A stretch of DNA of 64,000 bases from Paludibacteraceae bacterium (GCA_017527905.1 JAFXPK010000026.1:62001-126000); one strand, 5' to 3'. Shown: positions 15,397-25,024, counted from the first letter of the stretch. Numbers and translations are program-made. Notes: generated by a model from the letters alone, not told the origin.

Positions 15397-16158
15397 ATGG
15401 CAACAAAAATACAACAGATATTAGAGACTGCTCCACGAGACTCCATATTGTTTGGTTCATGGCTTTCTGACCATGGATTGGATGCCAAAGGTCAATATGC
15501 CTATATGAAGAGCGGATGGTTAGACCGCATTTCAAAAGGAGTTTACAAGATGCATGGAGCCGAACCAAGTCTGTTGGCTGCAATATCGTCTTATAACACG
15601 CAACTAGGTAAGAGTTGTGTCGTTGGTGCCTATACAGCATTGGAACTTCGAGGGTATTCACATTATCTATCTATGGGGAAGCCGACGTCATACTTGTTTA
15701 CGGATAAGTGCAACAGGTTACCCTCTTGGTTATTAAAGGACGAGTGGGATATGACTGTGAAATATATGATAACCTCGTTTTTAGGAGATGAACTGTTGGG
15801 CGTAGAGGCAATGCGTGTAGAGCAACATGACTTACTCGTATCATCGCCAGAACGCGCATTCCTTGAATGTTTGAACTTGCCTGATGCTTCTTCTTCCCTA
15901 TTAGACATCTATTATCTAATGGAGAGTTTGACAACTTTGCGTCCCAAATTGGTACAAACGTTGTTGGAATCATGTACTTCTCATAAAGTGAAACGGTTGT
16001 TTCTCTATATGGCAGAGAAAGCGAACCATCCTTGGTTTAAGGCTCTAAAACCAGAGACTATAAACATTGGGACATCAAGACTTATGATCACGTCCACAGG
16101 AAAGTATATAAAAAAATATAACATGACGATTTCTAAAGAACTTGCTGAATATGAATGA
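15397..16158 (+). CDS. AbiEi-type antitoxin (type IV toxin-antitoxin)
   Basis: This 253-residue protein has an N-terminal winged helix (ILFGSWLSDHG, AYMKSGWLDRISKGVYKM) as in AbiEi antitoxins, followed by the AbiEi body (SCVVGAYTALELRGYSHYL, VSSPERAFLECLNLP). It should repress its own operon and counter the AbiEii toxin without necessarily binding it. The tandem repeats upstream are plausible operators. Its end overlaps the toxin gene by 8 bp. Confidence 0.85.
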   Translation: MATKIQQILETAPRDSILFGSWLSDHGLDAKGQYAYMKSGWLDRISKGVYKMHGAEPSLLAAISSYNTQLGKSCVVGAYTALELRGYSHYLSMGKPTSYLFTDKCNRLPSWLLKDEWDMTVKYMITSFLGDELLGVEAMRVEQHDLLVSSPERAFLECLNLPDASSSLLDIYYLMESLTTLRPKLVQTLLESCTSHKVKRLFLYMAEKANHPWFKALKPETINIGTSRLMITSTGKYIKKYNMTISKELAEYE

Positions 16159-17065
16159 TAATATAAAATCAAGCGTCTACGTTCAGAAGGTGGAATTACT
16201 ACTTCGCCTGATTCCTATTGTTATGGAAGAGAACGTGTTTGCAATACATGGTGGAACGGCCATTAATTTGTTTTTGAAGAATCTGCCACGCTATTCTGTA
16301 GACATTGACCTGACATATATACCATTGGCAGATAGAGAGACAAGTATGTCTGATATCAATTCTCATCTGAAGTCTATTTGTGACAAAGCAAATCGTGCAT
16401 TCATAGGTATACATGTGATTCCCAATTATAGCACATGTAAATTGTTGTGTGAGTATCGTGGCAAGCAGGTTAAGATTGAAGTGAATCAAACGAAGAGAGG
16501 AATTGTCGGTGGAAATGTGCTTACTGTCCCATTGAGTGAAAAGGCACAAGAAGAGTTCTCACTCTTTTGTGAAGCAAAAATTGTTCCTCTGACACAGTTA
16601 TATGGCGGAAAGGTTGCCGCTGCACTTTCTCGTCAACATCCACGAGATTTGTTTGACGTGAAGTATATGGAGATTCCCCTTAGTGAATGTCGGGAAGGAC
16701 TTATCTTTTGTTTGCTCGGTAGTGACAGACCGATTCACGAATCATTAGCGCCAAGTTTGATTGACCAGCGAGAAGCGATGGAAAATCAGTTCACTGGAAT
16801 GACAGAGATTCCGTTTACATACGAAGAATTTGAAGAAACTCGAACAAAACTCATTTCAGATGTACGGTCACTAGTGACAGAAGAAGATAAGAAGTTCCTG
16901 ATTAGTTTTGAATCAGGACAACCCGAATGGGACGGATATAAATTTGAATATTTCAAGGATTATCCATCCGTAAAATGGAAACTCCTCAATCTGCAAAAAC
17001 TTGCGAAACAGAATCCGCAGAAGTTAAGGGAACAGGTTGAGAAACTAACCGCATTGTTGAAATAA
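16151..17065 (+). CDS. AbiEii-type nucleotidyltransferase toxin
   Basis: This 304-residue protein carries the nucleotidyltransferase signature FAIHGGTAINLFLKNLPRYS followed by VDIDLTY, with the metal-binding D-x-D, and a downstream KVAAALSRQHPRDLFDVKYM helix typical of AbiEii/MenT-like toxins. Members transfer nucleotides to RNA or protein targets, and some block tRNA charging by adding nucleotides to the 3' end. ATG 16151 overlaps the antitoxin stop. The pair is probably an abortive-infection system within the defence island. Confidence 0.87.
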   Translation: MNDNIKSSVYVQKVELLLRLIPIVMEENVFAIHGGTAINLFLKNLPRYSVDIDLTYIPLADRETSMSDINSHLKSICDKANRAFIGIHVIPNYSTCKLLCEYRGKQVKIEVNQTKRGIVGGNVLTVPLSEKAQEEFSLFCEAKIVPLTQLYGGKVAAALSRQHPRDLFDVKYMEIPLSECREGLIFCLLGSDRPIHESLAPSLIDQREAMENQFTGMTEIPFTYEEFEETRTKLISDVRSLVTEEDKKFLISFESGQPEWDGYKFEYFKDYPSVKWKLLNLQKLAKQNPQKLREQVEKLTALLK

Positions 17066-17211
17066 GTAAAAGGTGTCGTGATTTCCGTGGAAGCAATTAT
17101 TTGATTCATATGTATATGTATTGATGCTTTTCGCAAATCAATAATTTGTTTTACTTTTGGGGATGCTGAAGGCTTGCGTGGAATGTAGATTGTGGATTTT
17201 CCATAATCATT

Positions 17212-17242
17212 TTTGCGCACTGCTAGACGAAGCATATGTTTG
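17212..17242 (+). promoter_or_regulatory. Consensus Bacteroidota promoter for the DUF262 operon
   Basis: TTTG (17212-17215) and TATGTTTG (17235-17242) are 19 bp apart, matching TTTG-N19-21-TAnnTTTG. The first DUF262 gene starts 38 bp after the -7 element. Confidence 0.75.
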
Positions 17243-17279
17243 TATTGTGAGAAAGATATTATAATTAACAAAATCATCT

Positions 17280-19970
17280 ATGACGATTGATCCTATACAA
17301 CTCATAAAAGATTTCATTCACGATTATTTGCATGATAATATAGATGAAATAGTTAACTTCCAACTTTATGATCTAAGAAAGGACGATAAGTATGGTTGTC
17401 CTGATCGAAAGTTTGATTCGGATGACACCAATATAATGCGTGCGATTTATTGTGTTTTATTCTCTGATTCATGGCAAGGACTTTCTATGGAAACACTAGA
17501 AGATTATACCTACAGAGGTGATACTATGAACACGTATAATACGATGTTCGGGAAACCTTGTAGGGATTCGCTTCATCCTGGATTGGATAAGTTCAACCCG
17601 TCAAAAGAACTTGTCTCAAAGGTTGAGTATTTCCAAAAATGTGTGTGTGGAACCATTGGCAACATGAGTGTGTTGCCGAATGTCGGGTATGAATACAAAG
17701 GTGAGTATGAGACCATGAATACTTACCGTGGATGCCACTATATCTGGCATGACTTCTTTGACCAATTCCTTGTTGCTTTGCAAACCGTGTTGGAGAATAA
17801 AAAGAATGTGGATTTTCCTCTTCAAAAACATATAATGCTTAATGAGCAGGCATTCCGTCCTTATATGGATGATGAGGGTGTTACTCGCCTTTCCCAAGCG
17901 TTGTTGTGGGAAGACTACCTTAATTGTGATGGGAAGCCTTTCATTTCTTCTAAAGGATTCTACTATTGGAGGAAATCCGACATGACTGCTGAGGATTACC
18001 TGCTAGAAGCGGAACGTTATGTAGATTTTGCCACAGAAGTTATCCGGCATAGAGCAGATATAATGGTTAAGAAATTAAAGATGAAACTAAATATGAAGCA
18101 TAGGACTATTGACCCTGTGGCAATCAAAGAACTGACTTGCTTAGATTTCCACATTCCTTCATACCAACGTGGTTATAGATGGACTACGCAACAGGTTAAC
18201 GAACTGCTTGAAGACATTGAAGATTTTTGTGAAAAGGGAGCTAAAGGCATTTACTGCATACAACCGCTTGTGGTGAAAGAACTTGGCACTTCCTGGGACG
18301 TGATAGATGGGCAGCAACGACTCACCACCATCAATATCATTCTTTCCTGTCTGAACCAAGAGAAGTATAAACTGCGATATCAAACACGCCCCCAAAGTCA
18401 GATATTCCTCAGCGATATTCTCAATCGCACGGAAGTTGAGGCCAAAGAGAATATAGACTTCTATCACATGTTCGAGGCACGTAATTTTATTCTTCGCTGG
18501 AAACAAGGTAAGAATGAGGATTTTATCAGAAATTTCACAGAGGTCCTGCTAAATAAAGTTAAGTTCATCTGGTATGATACAGACACGCAGGACCCAATTG
18601 AGGTGTTCACTCGCTTGAACATTGATAAAATACCGCTCACCTCTGCAGAACTGATCAAAGCGATCTTTCTCAATCGTTCTAACTTCCCGTCGGATGAAAA
18701 TTATGAGAGGATTCGGCTCTTACAACAGGATATCGCTTCACAATGGAACGAGATGGAGTCCATGTTGCAAAACGATGAGTTTTGGCTCTTCTTCCATGAC
18801 GTTGCCGACACGCATGAAACGCGCATCGATTTCATCTTTGAGTTGATGTGTAGCCAACGTGTGTTGGGTGAGCCGTCTGAGGATATTGGTACCGACCAAT
18901 CTCGTGTGTTCCGCTATTTTTATGGTTACTTCCATGATGAAAAATACAGCGAAGCGACGCTGAAAATCGTTTGGGATGAGGTCAAGAAGATATGTGGCAC
19001 ACTGTACGAATGGTTTACTCATCTTGAACTTTACCACTATATTGGTTACTTGATGGCTCGCCCTAAAGAATCCACACGACAGAAAGGGAATCCTGCTGCA
19101 CAGCAAACTCTCCTTTTCAAATATCTCACTGAATGGAACAAGCCTGGCATGACCATCGGAAAGTTCAAGGAATATCTCATTGGCGAAATCAACAATACTC
19201 TGAATGATTGCGCAGACCTTGGAAAAATTTATGAGCAGAAAGGTTGCCCAAAGACGCAATGCCGCCCGCTGTTGCTCCTACATAATGTTGAATCGGTCAT
19301 ACAACAGGGTCTGATTGTGCAGAAAGAGTATGGACAGAGTATCTTTTCAAAATTCCCATTTAATCTTTATAAAAAAGAAAAATGGGACGTGGAACACATC
19401 GACTCTAACACAACAAATGATCTCACAGATTTCAATGAGCAGAAGGAATGGCTGTTGACAACCTATGTTATATCGACTGAAGAACAGAGGGAACAGATAA
19501 AAAACTTCTGTCTTGACATGCAGGATAACGATAATGAGGCGGAGCGAAAGTCCGTTTTTGACAAACTGGCGCATGAGATTCTTCCGGAGGGAAATGCTGA
19601 AGAGTATCTCAACGGAGATGAAAAAAACATGGTGTGGAACTTCACACTCCTAGACGAAAGTACGAATCGAGGTTACGGCAACGCTATTTTCCCTGCCAAA
19701 CGTCGAACCATCATAGGTAAGGAACAGGGGGTATATTATCCAACTCCAACATTCAATAAGGAAAAGGGCTTTGAGATTCCAATGGAGCGGAAGTCCAAGT
19801 CTGCCTTCATTCCACCTTGCACAAAACAGGCTTTCATGAAATACTACAGTCCCACCTCTGGAAGCATGGTGGCGTGGACAAAAAATGATGCGGAAGCCTA
19901 TTTGAAGAATATATATCGCACCTTATCCCCAAAATTCAACGTTAAAGACTATGTTTCAAACTCTATATAA
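17280..19970 (+). CDS. DUF262-DUF1524 (GmrSD-like) restriction protein
   Basis: This 896-residue protein has three parts. Residues 1 to about 275 form an extra N-terminal domain of unknown function. From about residue 290 a DUF262/ParB-like NTPase appears, with IPSYQRGYRW and then VIDGQQRLTT near 342 and EVFTRLNIDKIPLTSAELIKA near 440. Near residue 700 KWDVEHIDSN gives the His of a DUF1524 HNH nuclease. GmrSD enzymes cleave modified phage DNA. The gene has its own consensus promoter and overlaps the second DUF262 gene by 20 bp, so the products are probably made together and may form a complex. Target is unknown. Confidence 0.87.
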   Translation: MTIDPIQLIKDFIHDYLHDNIDEIVNFQLYDLRKDDKYGCPDRKFDSDDTNIMRAIYCVLFSDSWQGLSMETLEDYTYRGDTMNTYNTMFGKPCRDSLHPGLDKFNPSKELVSKVEYFQKCVCGTIGNMSVLPNVGYEYKGEYETMNTYRGCHYIWHDFFDQFLVALQTVLENKKNVDFPLQKHIMLNEQAFRPYMDDEGVTRLSQALLWEDYLNCDGKPFISSKGFYYWRKSDMTAEDYLLEAERYVDFATEVIRHRADIMVKKLKMKLNMKHRTIDPVAIKELTCLDFHIPSYQRGYRWTTQQVNELLEDIEDFCEKGAKGIYCIQPLVVKELGTSWDVIDGQQRLTTINIILSCLNQEKYKLRYQTRPQSQIFLSDILNRTEVEAKENIDFYHMFEARNFILRWKQGKNEDFIRNFTEVLLNKVKFIWYDTDTQDPIEVFTRLNIDKIPLTSAELIKAIFLNRSNFPSDENYERIRLLQQDIASQWNEMESMLQNDEFWLFFHDVADTHETRIDFIFELMCSQRVLGEPSEDIGTDQSRVFRYFYGYFHDEKYSEATLKIVWDEVKKICGTLYEWFTHLELYHYIGYLMARPKESTRQKGNPAAQQTLLFKYLTEWNKPGMTIGKFKEYLIGEINNTLNDCADLGKIYEQKGCPKTQCRPLLLLHNVESVIQQGLIVQKEYGQSIFSKFPFNLYKKEKWDVEHIDSNTTNDLTDFNEQKEWLLTTYVISTEEQREQIKNFCLDMQDNDNEAERKSVFDKLAHEILPEGNAEEYLNGDEKNMVWNFTLLDESTNRGYGNAIFPAKRRTIIGKEQGVYYPTPTFNKEKGFEIPMERKSKSAFIPPCTKQAFMKYYSPTSGSMVAWTKNDAEAYLKNIYRTLSPKFNVKDYVSNSI

Positions 19971-22317
19971 TATACTGCGTCAGCAACGCATCGAAATTCC
20001 CATTATACAGCGTGACTATGCGCAGGGACGTGAAAACAAGGTATATCTTCGTGAACGTTTGCTCGGGAAGATGATAAAGGCTCTGCAAGATGAGTCTGGC
20101 AAAGAAGGATTAAGCCTTGATTTCGTTTATGGTACAAATGAACATGGCGCCATGTGGCCTTTGGATGGACAGCAGCGTCTAACCACATTGTGGCTTCTTC
20201 ACTGGTATCTTGCTGTGAGGACGAACAACCTTGTTTCCGCAAAAAGTTGGCTCAGCCATTTTACTTATGAAACCCGTATAACCTCACGCGATTTCTGCAG
20301 AAGTCTGTGCGATATGGACACGGAAGCCTTCTGCCAAAGTGGTATGAAAATAGTGGATTTCATAAAGGATCAGACATGGTTCTATTCCAAATACAAGCTA
20401 GACCCTACTATCCAAGGAATGCTCCGGACGTTGGGTGGAACGAATATCACAAATATAGAAAACGTGGATATTCAAGATGGCATAGAGGAATTTCTTGCTG
20501 ACGACAACAACTGCTCTGTTTATTGGGAGCGGTTGCTGGCTGATGATTGTCCCATTCACTTCCTCTTCAAGGATATGAAGGACGAAAACCTGCCGCTATC
20601 GGATGATCTTTATATAAAGATGAATGCCAGAGGTAAACAACTGACGGACTTTGAAAACTTTAAGGCTGATCTTATCGGCTATGTTCCAAACGGGAACAAT
20701 CCCGATGAAAAACTTTTCAATCATGAAACCGCATCTCTCGTTGACAATGAGTGGACAGATGTTTTTTGGAAGAATGCGAGTTCAAAGGGTGTCTTTAAGG
20801 TGGATGATATATACTTTAACTTCCTGCAACGTTATTTCCTTGATAGACTGATTGCCACAACTCCCCGAGATGTGCAAGAAACGCAACAGATTATGCTATA
20901 TCAAGACCTCTATAAGGGCAAGGAAAACTATGATGGACTGAAAGGATATGACGAGGTGCTAACACCGGAAACAATTAAGTCTTTGGAAAAACTGTTTGCT
21001 CGATGGAATGGGGTGAAGATCGCTCCGTGTTGGGATGAAAACGACGTTTTTGCATTTATTCCCGAATATATTGTTAAAGAAACAGACAAAGATGGCAGAC
21101 CTACAGCTGTGGAGGTGACAACTATTAGCCAAAAACAACGGGCTATATTCCATGCTGTTTGTTGCTATTTTGAAAACAATGAGTTATTCAACAATGAACG
21201 ATTTGAACAATGGATGTGTTTCGTCTGGAATATTGTGGAAAATAGCTACTTGAATAACGAAGAAGCAATGATTAGTGCTGTGCGTTTGTTTGAAGAACTG
21301 CGCACAAGAAGTGAAAATATCTTGCAGTTCCTTGCTTCTGACGAGAAAATACGATCTAACTTTGCGGTCAAACAAGTGGAAGAGGAACGCTTCAAGGCAA
21401 AACTGCTATGCGGAGAACATAAAACCGAATGGTTGCCGCTCATTAGAGAAGCCGAGAAAATGTCGCTCTTTAAAGGAAACATAGCTTGTTTGCTTCGTCA
21501 TGATAGCAAGGAGTTCGTAGAGGATATTGAGTGCTTCAAAATAAAACTCTCCCATGTGCAAACTTACTTCGATGATAGAGAAGTGCGGGAGGAATATGCC
21601 CTGCCGCTCACCAAAGCCTTAATCCGTATTGCCCATCACTGGAATCAGCTTGTCGAGCAACTCATCTATAACACCAACGCAGATGCCTGGAAGGAGAATA
21701 TTCTTCATGGCTCAAAGCCAAATTACTATAGAGAAGTACATTGCCTTTTGACGGCGGATGACCTTGATGATCTCCCCTTTATTAACTTTGAGGACGGAGA
21801 AAAGGAATGGGTTAAATCAGCCAATCATATTAAGAAACTGTTCGCCGAGACAAAATTCTTAGAGGAAGAACCATACGATCGTTACGGCAAAATCGTAAGT
21901 GCCGGATCAGGATGGAGACTCCATTGGGTTGGCGGTGTAATGTCTTTTTTTCCAAAAAGTAAGAATTTCGGCTACTGTTTTGATTGGATTGATCCAGACA
22001 TCAAATATTCTTTCCGACGAAATATGATGTTGTCTCATCCATCCATAGAAATTAATCCTGATGAAAATTCATGTAACCAAGGCGTGTATTGGAAATTTAA
22101 TGTGTGTTTCAAATACAATGGGAACTCGTTCGTGTGGGTATATGGAAATAAAGTGTATCTCCTAGATCAAGTAAATGAACGCAAGAAGAGAGACGCAAAT
22201 CATAAGAATGAAAGAAATGACGAATATTTCTGCGTTTATATGAATGAGTTGCCTGATGTTTCGCAACAAGATTTTCTAAACCTGCTTACATGTTTGGTAG
22301 AGGAGGCGTCAAGATGA
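19951..22317 (+). CDS. Second DUF262 protein without visible HNH
   Basis: This 788-residue protein repeats the DUF262 signatures right at its N-terminus: IPIIQRDYAQGR (residues 16-27), PLDGQQRLTTLWLLHWY (about 70) and DDLYIKMNARGKQLTDFENFKAD (about 212). I see no WD-x-EHI or other HNH motif. The C-terminal third (YDRYGKIVSAGSGWRLHWVG, FDWIDPDIKY, VYWKFNVCFKYNG) is unfamiliar. It may supply the sensing or NTPase role while the partner cuts. The 20-bp overlap with the partner indicates coupling. Pairing of two DUF262 proteins resembles defence pairs but I cannot name a described type. Confidence 0.82.
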   Translation: MFQTLYNILRQQRIEIPIIQRDYAQGRENKVYLRERLLGKMIKALQDESGKEGLSLDFVYGTNEHGAMWPLDGQQRLTTLWLLHWYLAVRTNNLVSAKSWLSHFTYETRITSRDFCRSLCDMDTEAFCQSGMKIVDFIKDQTWFYSKYKLDPTIQGMLRTLGGTNITNIENVDIQDGIEEFLADDNNCSVYWERLLADDCPIHFLFKDMKDENLPLSDDLYIKMNARGKQLTDFENFKADLIGYVPNGNNPDEKLFNHETASLVDNEWTDVFWKNASSKGVFKVDDIYFNFLQRYFLDRLIATTPRDVQETQQIMLYQDLYKGKENYDGLKGYDEVLTPETIKSLEKLFARWNGVKIAPCWDENDVFAFIPEYIVKETDKDGRPTAVEVTTISQKQRAIFHAVCCYFENNELFNNERFEQWMCFVWNIVENSYLNNEEAMISAVRLFEELRTRSENILQFLASDEKIRSNFAVKQVEEERFKAKLLCGEHKTEWLPLIREAEKMSLFKGNIACLLRHDSKEFVEDIECFKIKLSHVQTYFDDREVREEYALPLTKALIRIAHHWNQLVEQLIYNTNADAWKENILHGSKPNYYREVHCLLTADDLDDLPFINFEDGEKEWVKSANHIKKLFAETKFLEEEPYDRYGKIVSAGSGWRLHWVGGVMSFFPKSKNFGYCFDWIDPDIKYSFRRNMMLSHPSIEINPDENSCNQGVYWKFNVCFKYNGNSFVWVYGNKVYLLDQVNERKKRDANHKNERNDEYFCVYMNELPDVSQQDFLNLLTCLVEEASR

Positions 22318-22416
22318 TTCCGTTTTTCTAAAAAACGTCCGATGATCTTACGATAAATTTAGGATTGCTTTCCTTGCCCATGCCAGCAATTCAGTCGTTT
22401 GTGTGGCGCGACAGCC

Positions 22417-22444
22417 GTAGAGACGCAAAATCTTGCGTCTCTAC
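22417..22444. repeat. Dispersed palindrome, copy 2 (perfect)
   Basis: Arms GTAGAGACGCAA and TTGCGTCTCTAC pair over 12 bp around a 4-nt loop. The related copy is at 431-458. It lies between the DUF262 operon and the DUF2809 gene and could act as a transcription or mRNA-stability element. Confidence 0.8.
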
Positions 22445-22481
22445 AAGCAACCATTGCCGCAATACGTCTGAGGAATTTTTG

Positions 22482-22489
22482 TATATTTG
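22482..22489 (+). promoter_or_regulatory. Bacteroidota -7 promoter element (TATATTTG)
   Basis: TATATTTG lies 20 bp before the DUF2809 gene. No TTTG is seen at the expected -33 distance, so support is partial. Confidence 0.4.
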
Positions 22490-22508
22490 ACAAACAGATT
22501 TATAGCCC

Positions 22509-22883
22509 ATGAAACGTAAAATTATAACCGCAATAATAGGCATAGCCATCCTGATTCCTTTGGGACTGATCTCAAGGCGTATCAGTTGGATCCCCGCAGA
22601 AACGGGCGATGCGCTTTGGGCGATGATGGTCTTCTGCTTCTGGCGCATCATCTTGTGCAGAAAAGCCTTGCTTACCGTTGCGGTCGTAAGCTTAGCCACC
22701 GCCTACCTCGTGGAGTTCTCGCAGCTGATCACCTGGCCGTGGCTCGTCTCCCTTCGCGGCACCACCCTCGGTCACTTGGTGCTCGGTCAAGGCTTCCTCT
22801 GGGTCGATTTGCTGGCCTATGCAATTGGTATCGGATGCATCTACTGGATATTTAGTAAGATGCAGCATGAAAGAGTATGTTGA
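22509..22883 (+). CDS. DUF2809 membrane protein
   Basis: This 124-residue protein has about four hydrophobic segments and the DUF2809 pattern GLISRR, ETGDALWAMMVFCFWR, TAYLVEFSQL, and RGTTLGHLVLGQGFLWVDLLAYAIGI. It is an inner-membrane protein of unknown function, usually a single gene. The gene sits just after the dispersed palindrome. Confidence 0.85.
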   Translation: MKRKIITAIIGIAILIPLGLISRRISWIPAETGDALWAMMVFCFWRIILCRKALLTVAVVSLATAYLVEFSQLITWPWLVSLRGTTLGHLVLGQGFLWVDLLAYAIGIGCIYWIFSKMQHERVC

Positions 22884-22901
22884 ACATGAAATATCTATAA
22901 T

Positions 22902-23324
22902 ATGATTACCAAAAGATTAATCCTGATTCTGCTTCTGCTCATTCCCTCTTTAATGTCCTATTCGAAACAAGGATCGGACAGGATCTTGAGATTGCAGGTT
23001 AACGTGTTTGGGCGTGATTGGACATTTCCGCAAGATACGGTCACACAAAAAATCATCCTTGAGTTTATCGAGGATGCGCAACTGGCAGAAGACGAGTTTT
23101 TGGAAGTCAGAGCAAGAGGGGAAAAAGAGTATAAAGAGTATAGTATACGATTGTCTCAAGAGAAGGCCAATTGGCTAAGACAATGGATACTTGAAAATGT
23201 TTCTGTCCCAATAAAGATCGTGGCTGTTGGCATAGCCGATCATGAACCACTGGTGGAGAATCCCCAAACGGACTATGAACGAGATTTGAATATGTTTGTG
23301 GATATTAGGGTGGTGCGGGAATAG
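22902..23324 (+). CDS. Small secreted protein, OmpA-like C-terminus
   Basis: This 140-residue protein has an N-terminal signal (ITKRLILILLLLIPSLMSYS). The last 70 residues (YSIRLSQEKANWLRQWILEN, KIVAVGIADHEPLVENP, RDLNMFVDIRVV) follow the order of the second half of an OmpA-like peptidoglycan-binding fold, but the usual Asp-Arg diaminopimelate contacts are not clear. It is therefore a weak or degenerate match. It follows DUF2809 by 18 bp on the same strand. Confidence 0.65.
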   Translation: MITKRLILILLLLIPSLMSYSKQGSDRILRLQVNVFGRDWTFPQDTVTQKIILEFIEDAQLAEDEFLEVRARGEKEYKEYSIRLSQEKANWLRQWILENVSVPIKIVAVGIADHEPLVENPQTDYERDLNMFVDIRVVRE

Positions 23325-23325
23325 A

Positions 23326-23408
23326 TTTTTTATGCAATAAATACTTTGTACTGCATAAAATTGTATGTTTTTTATGCAATAGGCTTTATACCCCCCCCCA
23401 AAAAAAAA
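23326..23408. repeat. Direct repeats and C9-A9 homopolymer tract
   Basis: TTTTTTATGCAATA occurs at 23326-23339 and again at 23368-23381. It is followed by nine C (23391-23399) and nine A (23400-23408). The tract is non-coding and prone to slippage. Confidence 0.75.
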
Positions 23409-23484
23409 GTGTTTGGAAGACGTTGACTCCGTAACTCCGTACATGCGTAGCGAAATGGAGGATGTGCGAAGGAGGTTACTGAAA

Positions 23485-23527
23485 AAACCACGAAAAGGTT
23501 GTGACGTTACAACCTTTTTCGTGGTTT
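23485..23527. terminator. Strong bidirectional terminator hairpin
   Basis: AAACCACGAAAAGGTTGT (23485-23502) pairs with ACAACCTTTTTCGTGGTTT (23509-23527) around GACGTT, with one bulged T. It lies between convergent genes, so it can end transcripts from both sides. Confidence 0.75.
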
Positions 23528-23544
23528 ATGAGTATGCTTGCCGC

Positions 23545-24357
23545 TCAGTTTTTAGCGTTGATGAGATCCCTAAAATCATCGTAAATGACCTCCACGAAAT
23601 CGGTGTCTGACAGGTTGATTTGTCCCTGAAACACAGATGAGAACATAATGTGTTTCGCTTCCTTCTTCCATTCTTCGACTTCGTGGGAGTCCCAACCGTC
23701 GTATCCATTGAGGTATTCATAGGTCCGTGCGTATTCCCTTAGACGATCTGCGGTGTAATTGAGATTGTCGACGATTGATCCTGTCGGACCTTGGTCGGCA
23801 CAGATGATCACATCCTTGCAGCCAAACAACTTTGCCCGATTGTATATCTGCATCCGGTAATCGTGCAGCCGTTCTCTGTTTTCGTCCGGTTGATGGAATG
23901 TCCTTTCCAAGTGGTTCCATCTTCCTTGACTGTGTATGTCGAGATCTACGTTTTCTTTGAAGATCCATATGTCTAAGTCCCCCTCGTCATCCTCTATCTC
24001 ATATAGCTCGAAGGGCTCTTCCGGCTCATATAGTATGTCTGATGCCCAATCATTCGCGAAAGTCGCCTTGCGCAATTTGTCTATGCCTACTAAATCCAGT
24101 ATCTGCTTCACTTGGTAGTTCGCGACAGTCATCAGTAGGGGACTCTTGGAATCGTCCACTTCGTATCTTCCCAGCTCAATTAATTCCTGCTTGTTTTTGT
24201 AATGTATGACATTACTTGCAATATCATACTCGTATTTTTTGTAGTAAGCGAGTGTGACATTCCGCTCCATCCTTTTGGCTATCTCTTGGGCGGTTTTATG
24301 TGGATCATCAACGGGCAGGTCATGCCCCAGTCCTATTTGCACTACATCCCATCCCAT
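23545..24357 (-). CDS. Hypothetical acidic protein
   Basis: This 270-residue protein is rich in acidic and aromatic residues and has no signal peptide or membrane segment. Notable stretches are GLGHDLPVDDPHKTAQEIAKRM near the start, CKDVIICADQGPTG near residue 180 and DFVEVIYDDFRDL at the end. I do not recognise the family. It stands alone between the terminator and a divergent membrane protein. A cytoplasmic immunity-type or phage-related role is possible but not shown. Confidence 0.65.
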   Translation of the reverse strand: MGWDVVQIGLGHDLPVDDPHKTAQEIAKRMERNVTLAYYKKYEYDIASNVIHYKNKQELIELGRYEVDDSKSPLLMTVANYQVKQILDLVGIDKLRKATFANDWASDILYEPEEPFELYEIEDDEGDLDIWIFKENVDLDIHSQGRWNHLERTFHQPDENRERLHDYRMQIYNRAKLFGCKDVIICADQGPTGSIVDNLNYTADRLREYARTYEYLNGYDGWDSHEVEEWKKEAKHIMFSSVFQGQINLSDTDFVEVIYDDFRDLINAKN

Positions 24358-24485
24358 GGCTTCCCTGTTTTTTCTGTGAAGAATCTATTTGTCGAGGCAG
24401 TGAATAATATTTGTAAATATAAGCAATTGCTTGGATTGTTGAATATGAAGAGGAAATAAAATAGAAAAATACTTGGAAAAGGTTG

Positions 24486-24493
24486 TATTTTTG
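24486..24493 (+). promoter_or_regulatory. Bacteroidota -7 promoter element (TATTTTTG)
   Basis: TATTTTTG matches TAnnTTTG and lies 30 bp before the membrane-protein gene at 24524. A proper -33 TTTG is not visible. Confidence 0.4.
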
Positions 24494-24523
24494 TGAATTG
24501 ACAGAAAATAACAGACATCGCTT

Positions 24524-25024
24524 ATGGAATATATAATAATCATAATAGTCGCCATTATTGTCTTTCTCTTTGTCAAAAATTTCACCAAACGGAAACTGAC
24601 ATTTACGGTTTTGGCTATATCGTTTTTATTTTCAATTTTTCCATGTTCTTTTGTAATAGAGTCTGGCGATGGTCCAGGCGATGGATTTATATTCTTATTT
24701 ATATATATTTTTGCTATCGTTCCTTGGCTGATAATGTTGATGATGATAAACACAAAGAATTCCAACACATTTTATGAGCTATGTTGCGGGTTTACTATCA
24801 TCATGGCTATTGTGTTCGGCTTTATTTGTTTTGAGGCGAGGTTACAGTCTTCCATCATCTACGCTCTACTTTTATTTATTGTAAACACAGCATTTTATAT
24901 CCTATGTGCATACACTATAGAAAAAGCCCAAACTACGCCAATGAAAATCGTGGCAGTCGCTTTAGCTCTTGCATCCTTTATTGTGCCATACGGTTTTATG
25001 GGGCTATGGATTAAGTGTATATAG
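24524..25024 (+). CDS. Multi-pass membrane protein of unknown function
   Basis: This 166-residue protein has five to six hydrophobic segments (for example EYIIIIIVAIIVFLFV, TFTVLAISFLFSIF, IIYALLLFIVNTAFYIL) and very few charged residues. No family is recognisable. AT-rich composition places it in the accessory region. Confidence 0.65.
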   Translation: MEYIIIIIVAIIVFLFVKNFTKRKLTFTVLAISFLFSIFPCSFVIESGDGPGDGFIFLFIYIFAIVPWLIMLMMINTKNSNTFYELCCGFTIIMAIVFGFICFEARLQSSIIYALLLFIVNTAFYILCAYTIEKAQTTPMKIVAVALALASFIVPYGFMGLWIKCI

